This document shows, one piece after another, positions 23,125 to 31,649 of a stretch of 35,353 bases of DNA. Each line of letters starts with the position of its first letter. The stretch's first letter is position 1. This DNA comes from Defluviitaleaceae bacterium (GTDB lineage Bacteria; Bacillota; Clostridia; Lachnospirales; WRAX01). The stretch spans positions 1 to 35,353 of the forward strand of contig WRAC01000029.1 in the NCBI GenBank assembly GCA_009780415.1. Reading direction: 5' to 3'. The translations under genes were made by a program, and so were the position numbers. The notes beneath the pieces were generated by a model. It did no database searches, was not told where the DNA came from, and was given only the letters and a program-made list of their open reading frames with translations.

Positions 23125-24038
23125 ACATTCAAACAGTATTAATCACGGGCTTCCTGGGTGCGGGCAAGACCACCTTACTGGAGCGGATTCTGGAAGCTTA
23201 CAAAAACGAGAAAATCGGCATAATCGTCAATGATTTCGGTTCTGTAAACATCGACACAATGCTGGTTGAGGATAAAGCTCAGGGGGTGCCGCTGGTTCCC
23301 CTTAGCGGCGGCTCCGTTTTTTGCGCTTGCATCAAGGAGGATTTCGTAAAGGCGTTAATTTCCATGTCCCGCGAACCCATCGGCTATTTGTTCATAGAAG
23401 CCACGGGGCTTGCAGATCCCGGCGGTATGCCGGGTATTCTGGAATCCGTCGCGTCACGGGGCGGGGATACGCTAACATACCGGGGAGCCGTATGCGTCAC
23501 CGACTGCACGGTTTTCGCGGAGTTAAGCGATTTGCTTCCCGTTTTGAAAAGCCAGGTCAAATACAGCGGCGCCGCGATAATCAATAAAATTGATTTGGCC
23601 GGCGGCGGTGACGTAACTAAAATTAAGGAAATCCTGTCGGAAATCAACCCCGGTATTACAATACACATAACATCCTTTTGCAACGTTGATATAAAGGAAA
23701 TTGTTAACGGGCTTCAGCCCGGCGCGGACGGGGTTTCGTCAAACACCCAGGCGTCAAGGCCGGTCACTATTAGCCTTTCGGGGACAAAACCCATGGAACC
23801 CTCTGGTTTGCGCGGTTTTCTCGATGCGGTTGAACCCTGCGCGTACAGGATAAAGGGGTTTGCCCTGACCACGGAGGGCGGCGTGAAGGTTAGCCTATCC
23901 GGTAATTTAATAGAAATTGAGCCTTGGCCCGATGTGCGTGATACGCGGTTGTTTCTCGTCTCAAAAACAGGCCTCGGCCTTTACAGCGCCGTTTCCGCCG
24001 CCGCGGACGAGCATTGCCGCGGCTGCCTGTCCGTATGA
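23121..24038 (+). CDS. CobW/G3E-family GTPase (metallochaperone-like)
   Basis: 305 residues. P-loop GFLGAGKTT (10-18), a Gly-rich cysteine loop SGGSVFCACIKED in the place of the CxCC metal site of G3E GTPases, EATGLADP (switch II/Walker B) and NKIDL (guanine specificity). The tail has DEHCRGCLSV, a possible extra metal or cofactor site. G3E GTPases insert or guide metals and cobalamin-type cofactors (CobW, HypB, UreG, MeaB relatives). Lying between mtbB and the corrinoid activators, it may load or protect the corrinoid of MtbC; this is inferred from context. Start TTG overlaps the mtbB stop, and its own stop overlaps the next ATG (ATGA). Confidence 0.85.
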   Translation: MNIQTVLITGFLGAGKTTLLERILEAYKNEKIGIIVNDFGSVNIDTMLVEDKAQGVPLVPLSGGSVFCACIKEDFVKALISMSREPIGYLFIEATGLADPGGMPGILESVASRGGDTLTYRGAVCVTDCTVFAELSDLLPVLKSQVKYSGAAIINKIDLAGGGDVTKIKEILSEINPGITIHITSFCNVDIKEIVNGLQPGADGVSSNTQASRPVTISLSGTKPMEPSGLRGFLDAVEPCAYRIKGFALTTEGGVKVSLSGNLIEIEPWPDVRDTRLFLVSKTGLGLYSAVSAAADEHCRGCLSV

Positions 24039-24727
24039 AAGGGCATATGATTATTAATCTGGATATTAATTTAATGCATGAAACGGCTGAGAAACTGTTT
24101 TGCCATGTCACAGGTTTCTCCGACTCAAACAGGATGCTGGCCTTGAGAGAAGCCGGCTTTGCCGTACGCGACGCATTAATGGTTAAAATCCAACCCCGCG
24201 CGGTATTGGGCATTCATAAGGAGTTCAAGCTGGGTAAGGGCGTTCTTGAAATTGCCGGGAAACGCGCTGTTTGCCGTGAATTTGAGGTAATAAAACAGGA
24301 AAGTGTTCAAGGCGTGTTCAGTTACGTCCTGACTATCGGCGATATTAATATACCCGGTGATTTAATGGACGAGCTTTACGCTGATTATTGGGGAACAGCC
24401 TACGCCGAAGCCGCGCTGGATGCTTTACATAGCAAATTGACAGAATTCACGGCATCGGAGTTCGGCTGCGCGTTTGTTTCAGAGTCTTTCGGCCCCGGGC
24501 TGCGCAGAATGGGGCTTCCCGCCGTCGAAACTGTCTTTACTCTGGCTGACGGCGGCAGGATTGGCGTGGAGTACGGAAGCAGCTTTATGATGACGCCGCG
24601 CAAATCCTTATGCGGATTTATTTTCGCGCTGGATCATGAACCGGGCGGTGGGGACAGCTGCATGGAATGCACAGCGTCAAAAACCGGGTGCAACTTATGC
24701 CATGTCCGGCGTAAAAAGGATATATAA
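24035..24727 (+). CDS. MetH activation-domain-like protein with C-terminal cysteine cluster
   Basis: 230 residues related to the reactivation domain of B12-dependent methionine synthase: AVLGIHKEFKLGKG, YVLTIGDINIPGD, LYADYWGTAYAEAALDALHS, SESFGPGLRRMGL and VEYGSSFMMTPRKSLCGF follow that domain's order. The end is different: CMECTASKTGCNLC, two CxxC pairs that could bind an Fe-S cluster or zinc. In MetH this domain supports reductive methylation of Co(II) with SAM. A free-standing copy beside a RACE protein suggests a second reactivation route, or a docking partner for MtbC. The start ATG (24035) overlaps the cobW stop; MIINLD at 24047 is an alternative. Confidence 0.75.
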   Translation: MKGHMIINLDINLMHETAEKLFCHVTGFSDSNRMLALREAGFAVRDALMVKIQPRAVLGIHKEFKLGKGVLEIAGKRAVCREFEVIKQESVQGVFSYVLTIGDINIPGDLMDELYADYWGTAYAEAALDALHSKLTEFTASEFGCAFVSESFGPGLRRMGLPAVETVFTLADGGRIGVEYGSSFMMTPRKSLCGFIFALDHEPGGGDSCMECTASKTGCNLCHVRRKKDI

Positions 24728-24730
24728 ATT

Positions 24731-26209
24731 ATGCGTATTATCTTTCAACCCAGCGGCGTAATAGCGGAAAGCTCCGGAAACGAAAACCTTCTGGACATTA
24801 TCCGCGGATGCGGGCTGGCGCTGCCCGGCGCGGTTTGTGGCGGGCGCGGGGTTTGCGGGAAATGCGGGGTAAGCGTCAACGGCAATTTTAAGCTTGCCTG
24901 CCATTTTATCCCAACCGGAGACATAACCGTCCGCCTGCCTGAAGAACATGCCGATACATTAGGTTTTCAGCTTCCACCGGATTTTATATACGATAAATTT
25001 GAAAGTGACGGTTTCGGTTGTTCCTTCGATATCGGGACGACCACCATAGCGGGAGCGTTTATTAAGCTGCGGACAGGGTATCTGCTTGGCGTAAAATCCG
25101 TACCAAACCCGCAGAGCGCTTACGGTGCGGATGTTATAACCAGAATCGGCTACGCGGCGTGTGAAGGCGGTTTAAGCCGTTTGCTTGAATCGGCGGTTTC
25201 CGCCATGAACGGTATTATAAACGATTTTTTACGCGAGCACGGCCTTTTACACAAAGATATAAAAGCCGTTACAGCCGCCGGAAACACGGCAATGAGCCAT
25301 ATCCTGATGAACGTAGATCCGTCTGGCCTTGCCGTTTCACCCTTCCATCCCGTTTTTTTAGACGCGCCGGTAAAGACGGCAAATGATTTAGGGCTTTTGG
25401 CGGATCCCGAAGCCCCGTTTACGCTTTTACCCAACATCGCCGGGCATGTGGGCGGCGATATCTCCGCCGGTTTGCTTGCCACATCCTTGCCTAAAAAAGC
25501 TGGAATAACACTTCTGATTGACATCGGCACAAACGGCGAAATCGTCTTAAACGCAAACGGGCGCATGGCCGCCTGCTCCACAGCCGCCGGGCCGGCTTTT
25601 GAGGGCGCTTGCATAAAAAACGGCATGAGCGCCGGAAAAGGCGCGATTCGCGCGGTCTCTATATCAGAAAACAAAGTTACTGTAGATATTATCGGCGGGG
25701 GCGAACCCGCCGGTATTTGCGGCAGCGGGCTTGTAGACGCGGTATCGGAAATGCTCCGTACCGGCGTTCTTGAAGGCAGCGGCAGGCTTGCAAGGGACGA
25801 AAGCTTTGTCCTGTGCGGCGGCGATAAAAAAATTGTGGTAACACAGCACGATATCCGGCAGGTTCAACTCGCGAAAGCCGCTATATCCGCCGGGGTACAG
25901 GTTTTGACCGCGTTCCTGGGCGTGCGCATACAGGATATTGACGAGATCCTCCTCGCCGGGGCTTTCGGCAATTATATAAACATTCAAAGCGCGATAAACA
26001 TCGGACTTTTGCCGGGCGTAAACCCAAGCCGCGTAAAGCGCGTGGGTAACGCCGCCGGAATCGGCGCGGCAATGGCGCTTTTATCGGAATCCGCTGCGAA
26101 AAAAGCCGCGGGCTGGGCGCGTACGGTGGAGCATGTGGAGTTGTCCGCACAGCCCGGCTTCATGGACGCGTATATAAACGGGATGAGTTTTAATGACGAG
26201 ATTGAATGA
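24731..26209 (+). CDS. ATP-dependent reductive activator of corrinoid proteins (RACE/RamA-like)
   Basis: 492 residues. The N-terminal [2Fe-2S] ferredoxin domain has Cys36, Cys42, Cys45 and Cys57 (CGGRGVCGKC…C). A linker (about 75-95) is followed by an ASKHA-type ATPase with phosphate loops FDIGTTTIAGAF and LLIDIGTNGEIVL, and later PAGICGSGLVDAVSEM and ILLAGAFGNYINIQSAI. This is the bacterial RACE layout (with N-terminal 2Fe-2S) rather than methanogen RamA, which has C-terminal 4Fe-4S clusters. It would reduce accidentally formed Co(II) in MtbC back to Co(I) using ATP. It begins 3 nt after the preceding gene and overlaps pylD by 17 nt. Confidence 0.93.
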   Translation: MRIIFQPSGVIAESSGNENLLDIIRGCGLALPGAVCGGRGVCGKCGVSVNGNFKLACHFIPTGDITVRLPEEHADTLGFQLPPDFIYDKFESDGFGCSFDIGTTTIAGAFIKLRTGYLLGVKSVPNPQSAYGADVITRIGYAACEGGLSRLLESAVSAMNGIINDFLREHGLLHKDIKAVTAAGNTAMSHILMNVDPSGLAVSPFHPVFLDAPVKTANDLGLLADPEAPFTLLPNIAGHVGGDISAGLLATSLPKKAGITLLIDIGTNGEIVLNANGRMAACSTAAGPAFEGACIKNGMSAGKGAIRAVSISENKVTVDIIGGGEPAGICGSGLVDAVSEMLRTGVLEGSGRLARDESFVLCGGDKKIVVTQHDIRQVQLAKAAISAGVQVLTAFLGVRIQDIDEILLAGAFGNYINIQSAINIGLLPGVNPSRVKRVGNAAGIGAAMALLSESAAKKAAGWARTVEHVELSAQPGFMDAYINGMSFNDEIE

Positions 26210-26969
26210 TGATTTCTTAGACGGCACCGGCAGAGGATTAGTTTCTTACGAACGCGAATTCCGGGCCTTTTCGGGCTTGGGGTTTTTTGAGCTGGGCTGT
26301 AAGGCCTGCGGATTAAGCTCTAAGCGCGGCAAGGAGATTTTATCGCGCCGGATTGGTGTTGTACCCATAACGAGCGGGGATGGGATCATCGGCACATTCG
26401 CCGGGGCGGTTACCGATATCTTAGAATATACGGGATTCACCGTTTTCGTAACAGATAACCGGGATGTCAACGGTTTTGCGGAAGCGCATACGGAGGGCGC
26501 GGACGCTGTGTTTATGGCTGATGACGAGCGGTTTATTGCCGTAAACCTGAACAGCCGCCGCATTTCGGACAATAACCGGGCCACGGCACTAGGCTTTATT
26601 ACCGCCCTCGAGGGCGCGGCGGACGGGCTTGCGGGCAAGGATGTCCTCATTTTGGGATATGGCGTTGTTGGGAGTTGCGCGGCATATATTCTGCGTCAAA
26701 AAGGCGCAAACCCGGTGATTTTTGACACCGACCCGCTAAAACAAGACATCTGTTCATCCGAAATCGCGGATTACAAATATATTTTTGACGCGACGCCCGA
26801 GGGCGGTTGGCTTACCGCGGATATGCTTCACAAGGACGCGCTGGCCGTCTATGCCGGGGTGCCGCTGTCGCTTGACAGTGAGGCCCGCGCGCGTTTTAAG
26901 GGGCGTTTTGTCCACGATAATCTGTCCACCGGGGTAATCGTTATGGCTTTTGACGCGCTTGGAGTTTGA
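26193..26969 (+). CDS. pylD: Pyrrolysine biosynthesis dehydrogenase PylD
   Basis: Last enzyme of Pyl synthesis: oxidises L-lysine-Nε-(3R)-methyl-D-ornithine with NAD+, after which the ring closes spontaneously to pyrrolysine. The 258-residue protein has the PylD N-terminal domain (PITSGDGIIGTFAGAVTDIL; NLNSRRISDNNRATALGF) and a Rossmann NAD site VLILGYGVVGS (151-161). The end carries the PylD-typical DNLSTGVIVMAF. It starts inside the end of the RACE gene, with GGGATGAG as a possible SD, and its stop is one base before the pylB ATG. Gene order D-B-C differs from the B-C-D order in Methanosarcina. Confidence 0.95.
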   Translation: MTRLNDDFLDGTGRGLVSYEREFRAFSGLGFFELGCKACGLSSKRGKEILSRRIGVVPITSGDGIIGTFAGAVTDILEYTGFTVFVTDNRDVNGFAEAHTEGADAVFMADDERFIAVNLNSRRISDNNRATALGFITALEGAADGLAGKDVLILGYGVVGSCAAYILRQKGANPVIFDTDPLKQDICSSEIADYKYIFDATPEGGWLTADMLHKDALAVYAGVPLSLDSEARARFKGRFVHDNLSTGVIVMAFDALGV

Positions 26970-26970
26970 T

Positions 26971-27996
26971 ATGCACGATATCATCAAAGATTTAGTTGAT
27001 AGACGCACTAAAGAAGCCATTGATGCCGCAATGTCTTTAGATACCGCGCTGCTTGCCGAAGCGGCAAGAAAAACCCGCGCCGCGTGTTCCCGGGATCGGG
27101 TTTTTTTATATGGTTTTATTTATTTTTCAACGTTTTGTATAAATAATTGCAATTTCTGTTATTTTCGCAAAGAGAACGATATAAAACGTTATCGTAAAAC
27201 AGAGGATGAAATTCTGGCGGTTGCCGATGATTTGGGGGCTTCCGGCGTAAATTTGGTGGATTTAACGATGGGCGAGGATTCTTACTATAAAGAAAACAGT
27301 TTCGCCAGGTTTATCCGGCTTGCGTCAGAAGTGATGAAACGGACGGGGCTTCCGGTTATGGCGTCGCCGGGTGTTATGCCAAACTCCGCGCTGGAAAATC
27401 TGGCAAAGCAAAATGTGCTGTGGTATGCGCTTTATCAGGAAACCTTTAACCGGGAGCTGTTCGGGCGTCTCCGCGCGGAACAGGATTTTGACGGGCGTAT
27501 GAACGCAAAACAGCACGCAAAAAGGCTTGGCATGAGCATTGAGGAAGGTATTCTGACGGGCGTTACGGAAACCCCTGAGCAGCTTGCGGAGTCCGTCGCG
27601 CAGATAGGAAACGGAGGCGCAAAACAACTCCGCGTTATGACCTTTGAACCGCATAAATCCGTACCGCTGGGGCAAAACACCCGGCAGGACATCACCATCG
27701 AATTGAAGATAATATCTATTCTCCGGCTGCTACACCCCTCCGCCCTTATTCCCGCGTCCCTAGATGTGGGCGGGCTGGACGGTCTGACGGCGCGTTTAAA
27801 CTCCGGGGCAAATGTGGTGACATCAATCATTCCCCCGTCATCCGGGCTTTCCGGCGTCGCCCAGCGGGACAGGGACGTAGCCTCAAGCGGGCGTACAGCG
27901 GATGCGGTACGCGCCATATTGATAAAACTTGGATTGAAACAGGGGTCAAACACGGAATATTTACGGTTTATACGCGGGGAGCTTGTAGATGGTTAG
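26971..27996 (+). CDS. pylB: 3-methylornithine synthase PylB (radical SAM)
   Basis: Converts L-lysine to (3R)-3-methyl-D-ornithine by a radical carbon-skeleton rearrangement. The cluster motif CxxxCxxC is CINNCNFC (Cys56, 60 and 63). VDLTMGEDSYY, EEGILTGVTETPEQLAESV and SLDVGGLDGLTARLNSGANVVTSIIPP are PylB blocks. The ATG at 26971 (GGAG six bases upstream) gives 341 residues; an in-frame TTG 21 nt upstream lies inside pylD and is less likely. Its own stop is UAG (27994-27996). Readthrough would add 22 residues to a second UAG, so PylB could in principle carry a Pyl-dependent tail. It overlaps pylC by 8 nt. Confidence 0.96.
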   Translation: MHDIIKDLVDRRTKEAIDAAMSLDTALLAEAARKTRAACSRDRVFLYGFIYFSTFCINNCNFCYFRKENDIKRYRKTEDEILAVADDLGASGVNLVDLTMGEDSYYKENSFARFIRLASEVMKRTGLPVMASPGVMPNSALENLAKQNVLWYALYQETFNRELFGRLRAEQDFDGRMNAKQHAKRLGMSIEEGILTGVTETPEQLAESVAQIGNGGAKQLRVMTFEPHKSVPLGQNTRQDITIELKIISILRLLHPSALIPASLDVGGLDGLTARLNSGANVVTSIIPPSSGLSGVAQRDRDVASSGRTADAVRAILIKLGLKQGSNTEYLRFIRGELVDG

Positions 27997-29092
27997 AATA
28001 GCGGTTATCGGGGGCAGGCTGCAAGGCCTGGAGGCTCTTTTCCTTGCCAAGGAAGCGGGTTATAGAACTTTATTGATTGACAGGAAACAGAATCCTTTAG
28101 CGCGTAATCTTGCGGATGATTTCCTGTGCCGGGATGTTAGCGACCTTTGCGATGATACAATAGAAGCGTTAAAAAAATTTGATTTGATTATTCCGGCGTT
28201 TGAGGATTATGAGGTTTTAGCCAAATTAGACAATACCGCGGGACAGTGCGGTTTGCCTCTTATGGCGGATATGCGGGCATACGCGGTTTCATCGTCCAAA
28301 AAAGCTTCGGATGTTTTTTTCCGGAACCACTCTTTACCCATTCCTGAACGATATCCCGGCGGTTGTTTTCCTTATATCGGTAAAATCCCTGTTTCAAGCG
28401 GAAGCAGAGGCATTTGTTATATAGCGGATAAACACATGCTTGATAAGTATATAAATGAGGTTGATGGCATTGTTCAGGAGTTTATTGAGGGCAGGCAATT
28501 CTCCGCCGAAGTTATCGGCACGCCTGGGAACTATACGGTTTACGAGATTACGGAATTGTTTGTGGATGACGGATTTGACTGTAAAGCCGTCGAATGCCCA
28601 GCAAACCTGCCGGACGTAAAGAAAGCGGAAATCAGCGGTATCGCGCTAAAAACAGCGGAAAAATTAGGTTTAAGCGGCATAATGGATATCGAGTTTATAC
28701 TGTCGCCAAAGGGCTTCGTTATATTGGAGATTGACGCGCGTTTTCCCAGTCAAACGCCAGTTTGCGTTTACCATGCCACAGGGGTAAACTATGTTACGGA
28801 GCTGTTGAACCTTTGGAAAGGCGTAAAACCGGAACACCGTAAACCTATAAAACACTCCAGATTGGAGCATTATAAGATAGAAAACGGCGTTATTCACGCG
28901 CTGGGTGAACATATAGTCGCGGAATGTGAACAAATTAATGTTTACAAAAATTGCATGGGCGTTGATTTTTGCTTTACCGATTATAAAGAAGATAAACGGA
29001 GTTGGGCCGTGACATTGGTTTATGGCGCGGAATCCGCGGCGGCCCTAGCGTGCAAGCATCGCCGCGCCCAGCTCGGCTTTTTCATCCCCTAA
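27989..29092 (+). CDS. pylC: 3-methylornithine-L-lysine ligase PylC (ATP-grasp)
   Basis: Joins (3R)-3-methyl-D-ornithine to the epsilon-amino group of L-lysine with ATP. The 367-residue ATP-grasp protein has the N-terminal nucleotide-like fold (IAVIGGRLQGLEALFLAKEAGY), DFLCRDVSD and FDLIIPAFEDYEVL, then grasp-domain SSSKKASDVFF, IVQEFIEGRQFSAEVIG, SGIMDIEFILSPKGFVILEIDARFPSQTP (metal-binding Glu/Asp) and HATGVNYVTELL. ATG with GGGGAG eight bases before it. It is the last gene of the nine-gene run and overlaps the convergent BadF-type kinase by 48 nt, with no terminator hairpin visible between them. Confidence 0.95.
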   Translation: MVRIAVIGGRLQGLEALFLAKEAGYRTLLIDRKQNPLARNLADDFLCRDVSDLCDDTIEALKKFDLIIPAFEDYEVLAKLDNTAGQCGLPLMADMRAYAVSSSKKASDVFFRNHSLPIPERYPGGCFPYIGKIPVSSGSRGICYIADKHMLDKYINEVDGIVQEFIEGRQFSAEVIGTPGNYTVYEITELFVDDGFDCKAVECPANLPDVKKAEISGIALKTAEKLGLSGIMDIEFILSPKGFVILEIDARFPSQTPVCVYHATGVNYVTELLNLWKGVKPEHRKPIKHSRLEHYKIENGVIHALGEHIVAECEQINVYKNCMGVDFCFTDYKEDKRSWAVTLVYGAESAAALACKHRRAQLGFFIP

Positions 29093-29947
29093 AAGAATAT
29101 GTATGTCCGGGAACAGGGTTCGGAGGTTGGCATTTAGCTGCGTTGCTATGCTTTCATTAAGCAGTAGCACCGGCCCGCCTATAACCATATGCGTCCCCTC
29201 GCCGTCCGTCCGCGCTTTTATAATCATACCCGCTCCAAAAGCCGCCAGATCACGCGCCGCCTGTGTTTCAATCTCAAGAGCCGCGCCGTCTCCGTCACGC
29301 GCCGCTTTTTCCACAACCCCGGCAAGATTGCACACATTATTAGCCTTAAAGTCATCCCCGTTTATAACATTCAGAATCTCCGCCGGCTCTCTGACCCCAA
29401 GCTCCCGCGCCGCCATAACGGCCATGCTTGTATCGGAACCCCTTCCGTCCAGAAACATCACAATGCGACGCAAGGCGTTCGCGCCGATGGAATACGCCGA
29501 CCCGCCCATTTCTATCAGTTTCCCGTAGCCGCCCGTAAAAGTCTCTTTCCCGCCGCGCCAGATATACCCGTACACATCGTCGCCGGAAAGCAGCAGCACT
29601 CCGGGAACATCGCCAATCTTCGCCGCAAGCGACGCGCGCTCCATACCTATAACTTTAACGGCGCAAACAAACCCTATATTTTTGAACATTTTAACCAATG
29701 ACGCTTCATGCTCGTCAATCTCAGAGGAAGGCGCGGCAAAGCAAAGACCCGCGCAGCCTTTAACGGTGGTATTCGTAAGCCTGTGCAGCTCTTTCACCAG
29801 CAACGTAATATTATGCGCAACCGAAGCCGCCGGCTGCAGCCGTAAATCCGTCGGCACTCCGCTGTGCCGCCCTATAATCTTGTTATTTTCATCCAGCATC
29901 AAAAGCTTCGTGTACTTGCCGCAGCCGTCTATGCCCAGGTAATACAT
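29045..29947 (-). CDS. BadF/BadG/BcrA-type sugar kinase (N-acetylglucosamine kinase-like)
   Basis: 300 residues of the ASKHA fold. The first phosphate loop is YLGIDGCGKYTKLLML (2-17) and the second SGDDVYGYIWRGG. GKLIEMGGSAYSIGANALR resembles the GWGHLLGDEGSAYWIG stretch of GlcNAc kinase-type members, and GTHMVIGGPVLL is the adenosine loop. Substrate unproven; an amino-sugar kinase is likeliest. The start is the ATG at 29947, overlapping the preceding stop as TAATG, so it is coupled to the phosphodiesterase gene. The stop is UAG (29045-29047); downstream the frame stays open another 125 codons opposite pylC, but that stretch does not look coding. Confidence 0.75.
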   Translation of the reverse strand: MYYLGIDGCGKYTKLLMLDENNKIIGRHSGVPTDLRLQPAASVAHNITLLVKELHRLTNTTVKGCAGLCFAAPSSEIDEHEASLVKMFKNIGFVCAVKVIGMERASLAAKIGDVPGVLLLSGDDVYGYIWRGGKETFTGGYGKLIEMGGSAYSIGANALRRIVMFLDGRGSDTSMAVMAARELGVREPAEILNVINGDDFKANNVCNLAGVVEKAARDGDGAALEIETQAARDLAAFGAGMIIKARTDGEGTHMVIGGPVLLLNESIATQLNANLRTLFPDIHILLGDEKAELGAAMLAR

Positions 29948-30453
29948 TATTGATACAACTCCACACCCAAAATCTTGCAAACTATATCATTTTCAAATAT
30001 CTCTATATATCCGAAGGTAGGATAGGGGCTTCTGTTTTTATCAAAGGCCGCACTGCCCGGGTTCATAACTGTTATTCCCCGCTCCCGCGATATCAGCGGC
30101 ACATGCGTATGCCCGAAAAGCACTATTTCCGCGCCTCCCCGCGACGCATGCGACACCATTTCGCTTCCCCCAGCCGACAAATACATCTTTGTGTCAAGCT
30201 CAAACTGATAACCGTGCGTAAGATAAATAATTTTCCCCGCAACATTTACATACTTCTCCCGCCCATAATCCTTATACGCATCACAATTGCCGTGGACGGC
30301 GTGAATCTCAACATCCGGGTACATTATCCCTATATTATCAATATCACCGCCATAATCACCCAAATGCATAACCACATCGGGCTTATCCTTACCCAGCACT
30401 AATTCCATTGCCCTAAGGTCTCCATGCGTATCCGAAAACACATAAATCCTCAT
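29947..30453 (-). CDS. YfcE/MJ0936-type metallophosphodiesterase
   Basis: 168 residues of the calcineurin-like phosphoesterase fold. The two-metal site is visible in order: SDTHGD (Asp7, His9), HLGDYGGD (GD), GNCDAY (GNCD motif), YLTHGYQ (GH-type) and FGHTHVP (GHTH), followed by NPGSAAFDKNRSPYPTFG. Family members hydrolyse phosphodiesters with Mn2+ and have few known physiological substrates. The start is the ATG at 30453 (MRIYVFSDTHGDL) with GGGAG upstream; the longer reading frame reaches into a palindromic repeat and is rejected. Confidence 0.9.
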   Translation of the reverse strand: MRIYVFSDTHGDLRAMELVLGKDKPDVVMHLGDYGGDIDNIGIMYPDVEIHAVHGNCDAYKDYGREKYVNVAGKIIYLTHGYQFELDTKMYLSAGGSEMVSHASRGGAEIVLFGHTHVPLISRERGITVMNPGSAAFDKNRSPYPTFGYIEIFENDIVCKILGVELYQ

Positions 30454-30473
30454 TGTCACATCTCCCAAATCAA

Positions 30474-30546
30474 GCAAGGGACATTCTGCCCTTGACCCTA
30501 TCATATCAAATTCCAATGAAAGGGTCAAGGGATGAATGTCCCTTGC
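30474..30546. repeat. Long imperfect palindrome upstream of the phosphodiesterase gene
   Basis: Arms 30474-30499 and 30521-30546 match at 24 of 26 positions, the two mismatches being adjacent in the middle, with a 21-nt spacer. Each arm can also fold alone, as CAAGGG-8 nt-CCCTTG, so a one-hairpin and a two-hairpin form compete. It lies in the 178-nt gap between floA and the phosphodiesterase, 20 nt before the latter's ATG. It may be a REP-type repeat, or a terminator/stability element; no T-run follows. Confidence 0.85.
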
Positions 30547-30631
30547 AGGGGTTAGGGGATGGAGCGATACAGTATACCGCAGATAAAATATCTACACACT
30601 CACATGACTGGGGGTAGCCGTTATTTCACAC

Positions 30632-31621
30632 TTAATTCCTAGACTTGACAGCAACCTCAAGATTCGAGCCTGCGAAGCCTTCGCGCATCTTTGTGTCGGC
30701 CTTCACGTTTTCCAGCTTGAAATGGTCGAGCACGCCAAGGTTACCGCTGCGCAGGGCTTCGGCGATAGCAAGGGGCACGGCGGCTTCGGCTTCGACGACT
30801 TTCGCGCGCATTTCCTGTACGTGGGCCTTCATTTCCTGTTCGTGGGCGATAGCGATGGCGCGGCGTTCTTCTGCCTTGGCCTGGGCGATTTGCTTGTCGG
30901 CTTCGGCTTGGTCGATTTGGAGGGACGCGCCGATGTTGCGGCCTACGTCTACGTCGGCAATGTCGATGGAAAGGATTTCGTAGGCTGTGCCGGCGTCAAG
31001 GCCTTTCGCGAGAACCGTGCGGGAAATGACATCCGGGTTTTCAAGGATATCTTTGTGCGTGCGCGATGAACCGACTGTAGAGACGATGCCTTCGCCTATA
31101 CGGGCTATAACGGTCTCTTCGCCCGCGCCGCCGACAAGACGGCCCAGATTCGTGCGGACTGTAACACGCGCCATAACCTTTACTTCGATACCGTTCATTG
31201 CAACGCCGGATATCCAAGGGGTTTCGATTACTTTTGGTTTAACGCTCATGCGTACGGCTTCGAATACGTCGCGGCCCGCAAGGTCTATGGCGGCGGCACG
31301 CTCGAAGGTCAGCTCCAGATTGGCCCTGTGAGCGGCGATTACCGCGTCCACAACATTGTCAACACGCCCACCGGCCAGCAAATGGGCTTCAAGCTGGTTT
31401 ATGGAAATATCCAGCCCGGCTTTGCGTACCTTTATAAGGGGTTTAACGACCCTGTCCGGTTTGACGCGCCTTAACCGCATACCAATCAGCGTGAAAATCC
31501 TGACGCGTACCCCGGCGGCTATCGCGGAAATCCACAGCCCAACAGGTACAAAACTGAAAAACAGTGATAGGAACAATACCGCTACCGCGAAAATAATAAG
31601 TCCAAAAATTAATCCGTCCAT
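30632..31621 (-). CDS. floA: Flotillin-like protein FloA
   Basis: 329-residue membrane scaffold of lipid-ordered domains in Firmicutes (B. subtilis YqfA/FloA type). The N-terminus is a hydrophobic hairpin (residues about 3-37), followed by an SPFH/PHB-like domain ([63 protein letters not shown]). A coiled-coil tail rich in Ala, Glu and Lys ([22 protein letters not shown]) ends it. AAGGAGGG lies before the ATG. It directly follows nfeD (28 nt gap), the usual gene pair; NfeD and FloA act together in the membrane. Confidence 0.95.
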   Translation of the reverse strand: MDGLIFGLIIFAVAVLFLSLFFSFVPVGLWISAIAAGVRVRIFTLIGMRLRRVKPDRVVKPLIKVRKAGLDISINQLEAHLLAGGRVDNVVDAVIAAHRANLELTFERAAAIDLAGRDVFEAVRMSVKPKVIETPWISGVAMNGIEVKVMARVTVRTNLGRLVGGAGEETVIARIGEGIVSTVGSSRTHKDILENPDVISRTVLAKGLDAGTAYEILSIDIADVDVGRNIGASLQIDQAEADKQIAQAKAEERRAIAIAHEQEMKAHVQEMRAKVVEAEAAVPLAIAEALRSGNLGVLDHFKLENVKADTKMREGFAGSNLEVAVKSRN

Positions 31622-31649
31622 CTTTTTCCCTCCTTATAATATGTTAATT

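Noticed and set aside
28670-29044. Amber readthrough extension of the BadF-type kinase (about 125 codons)
   Set aside because: The extension is antisense to conserved pylC codons and has no domain character; the open frame is probably a shadow of pylC.
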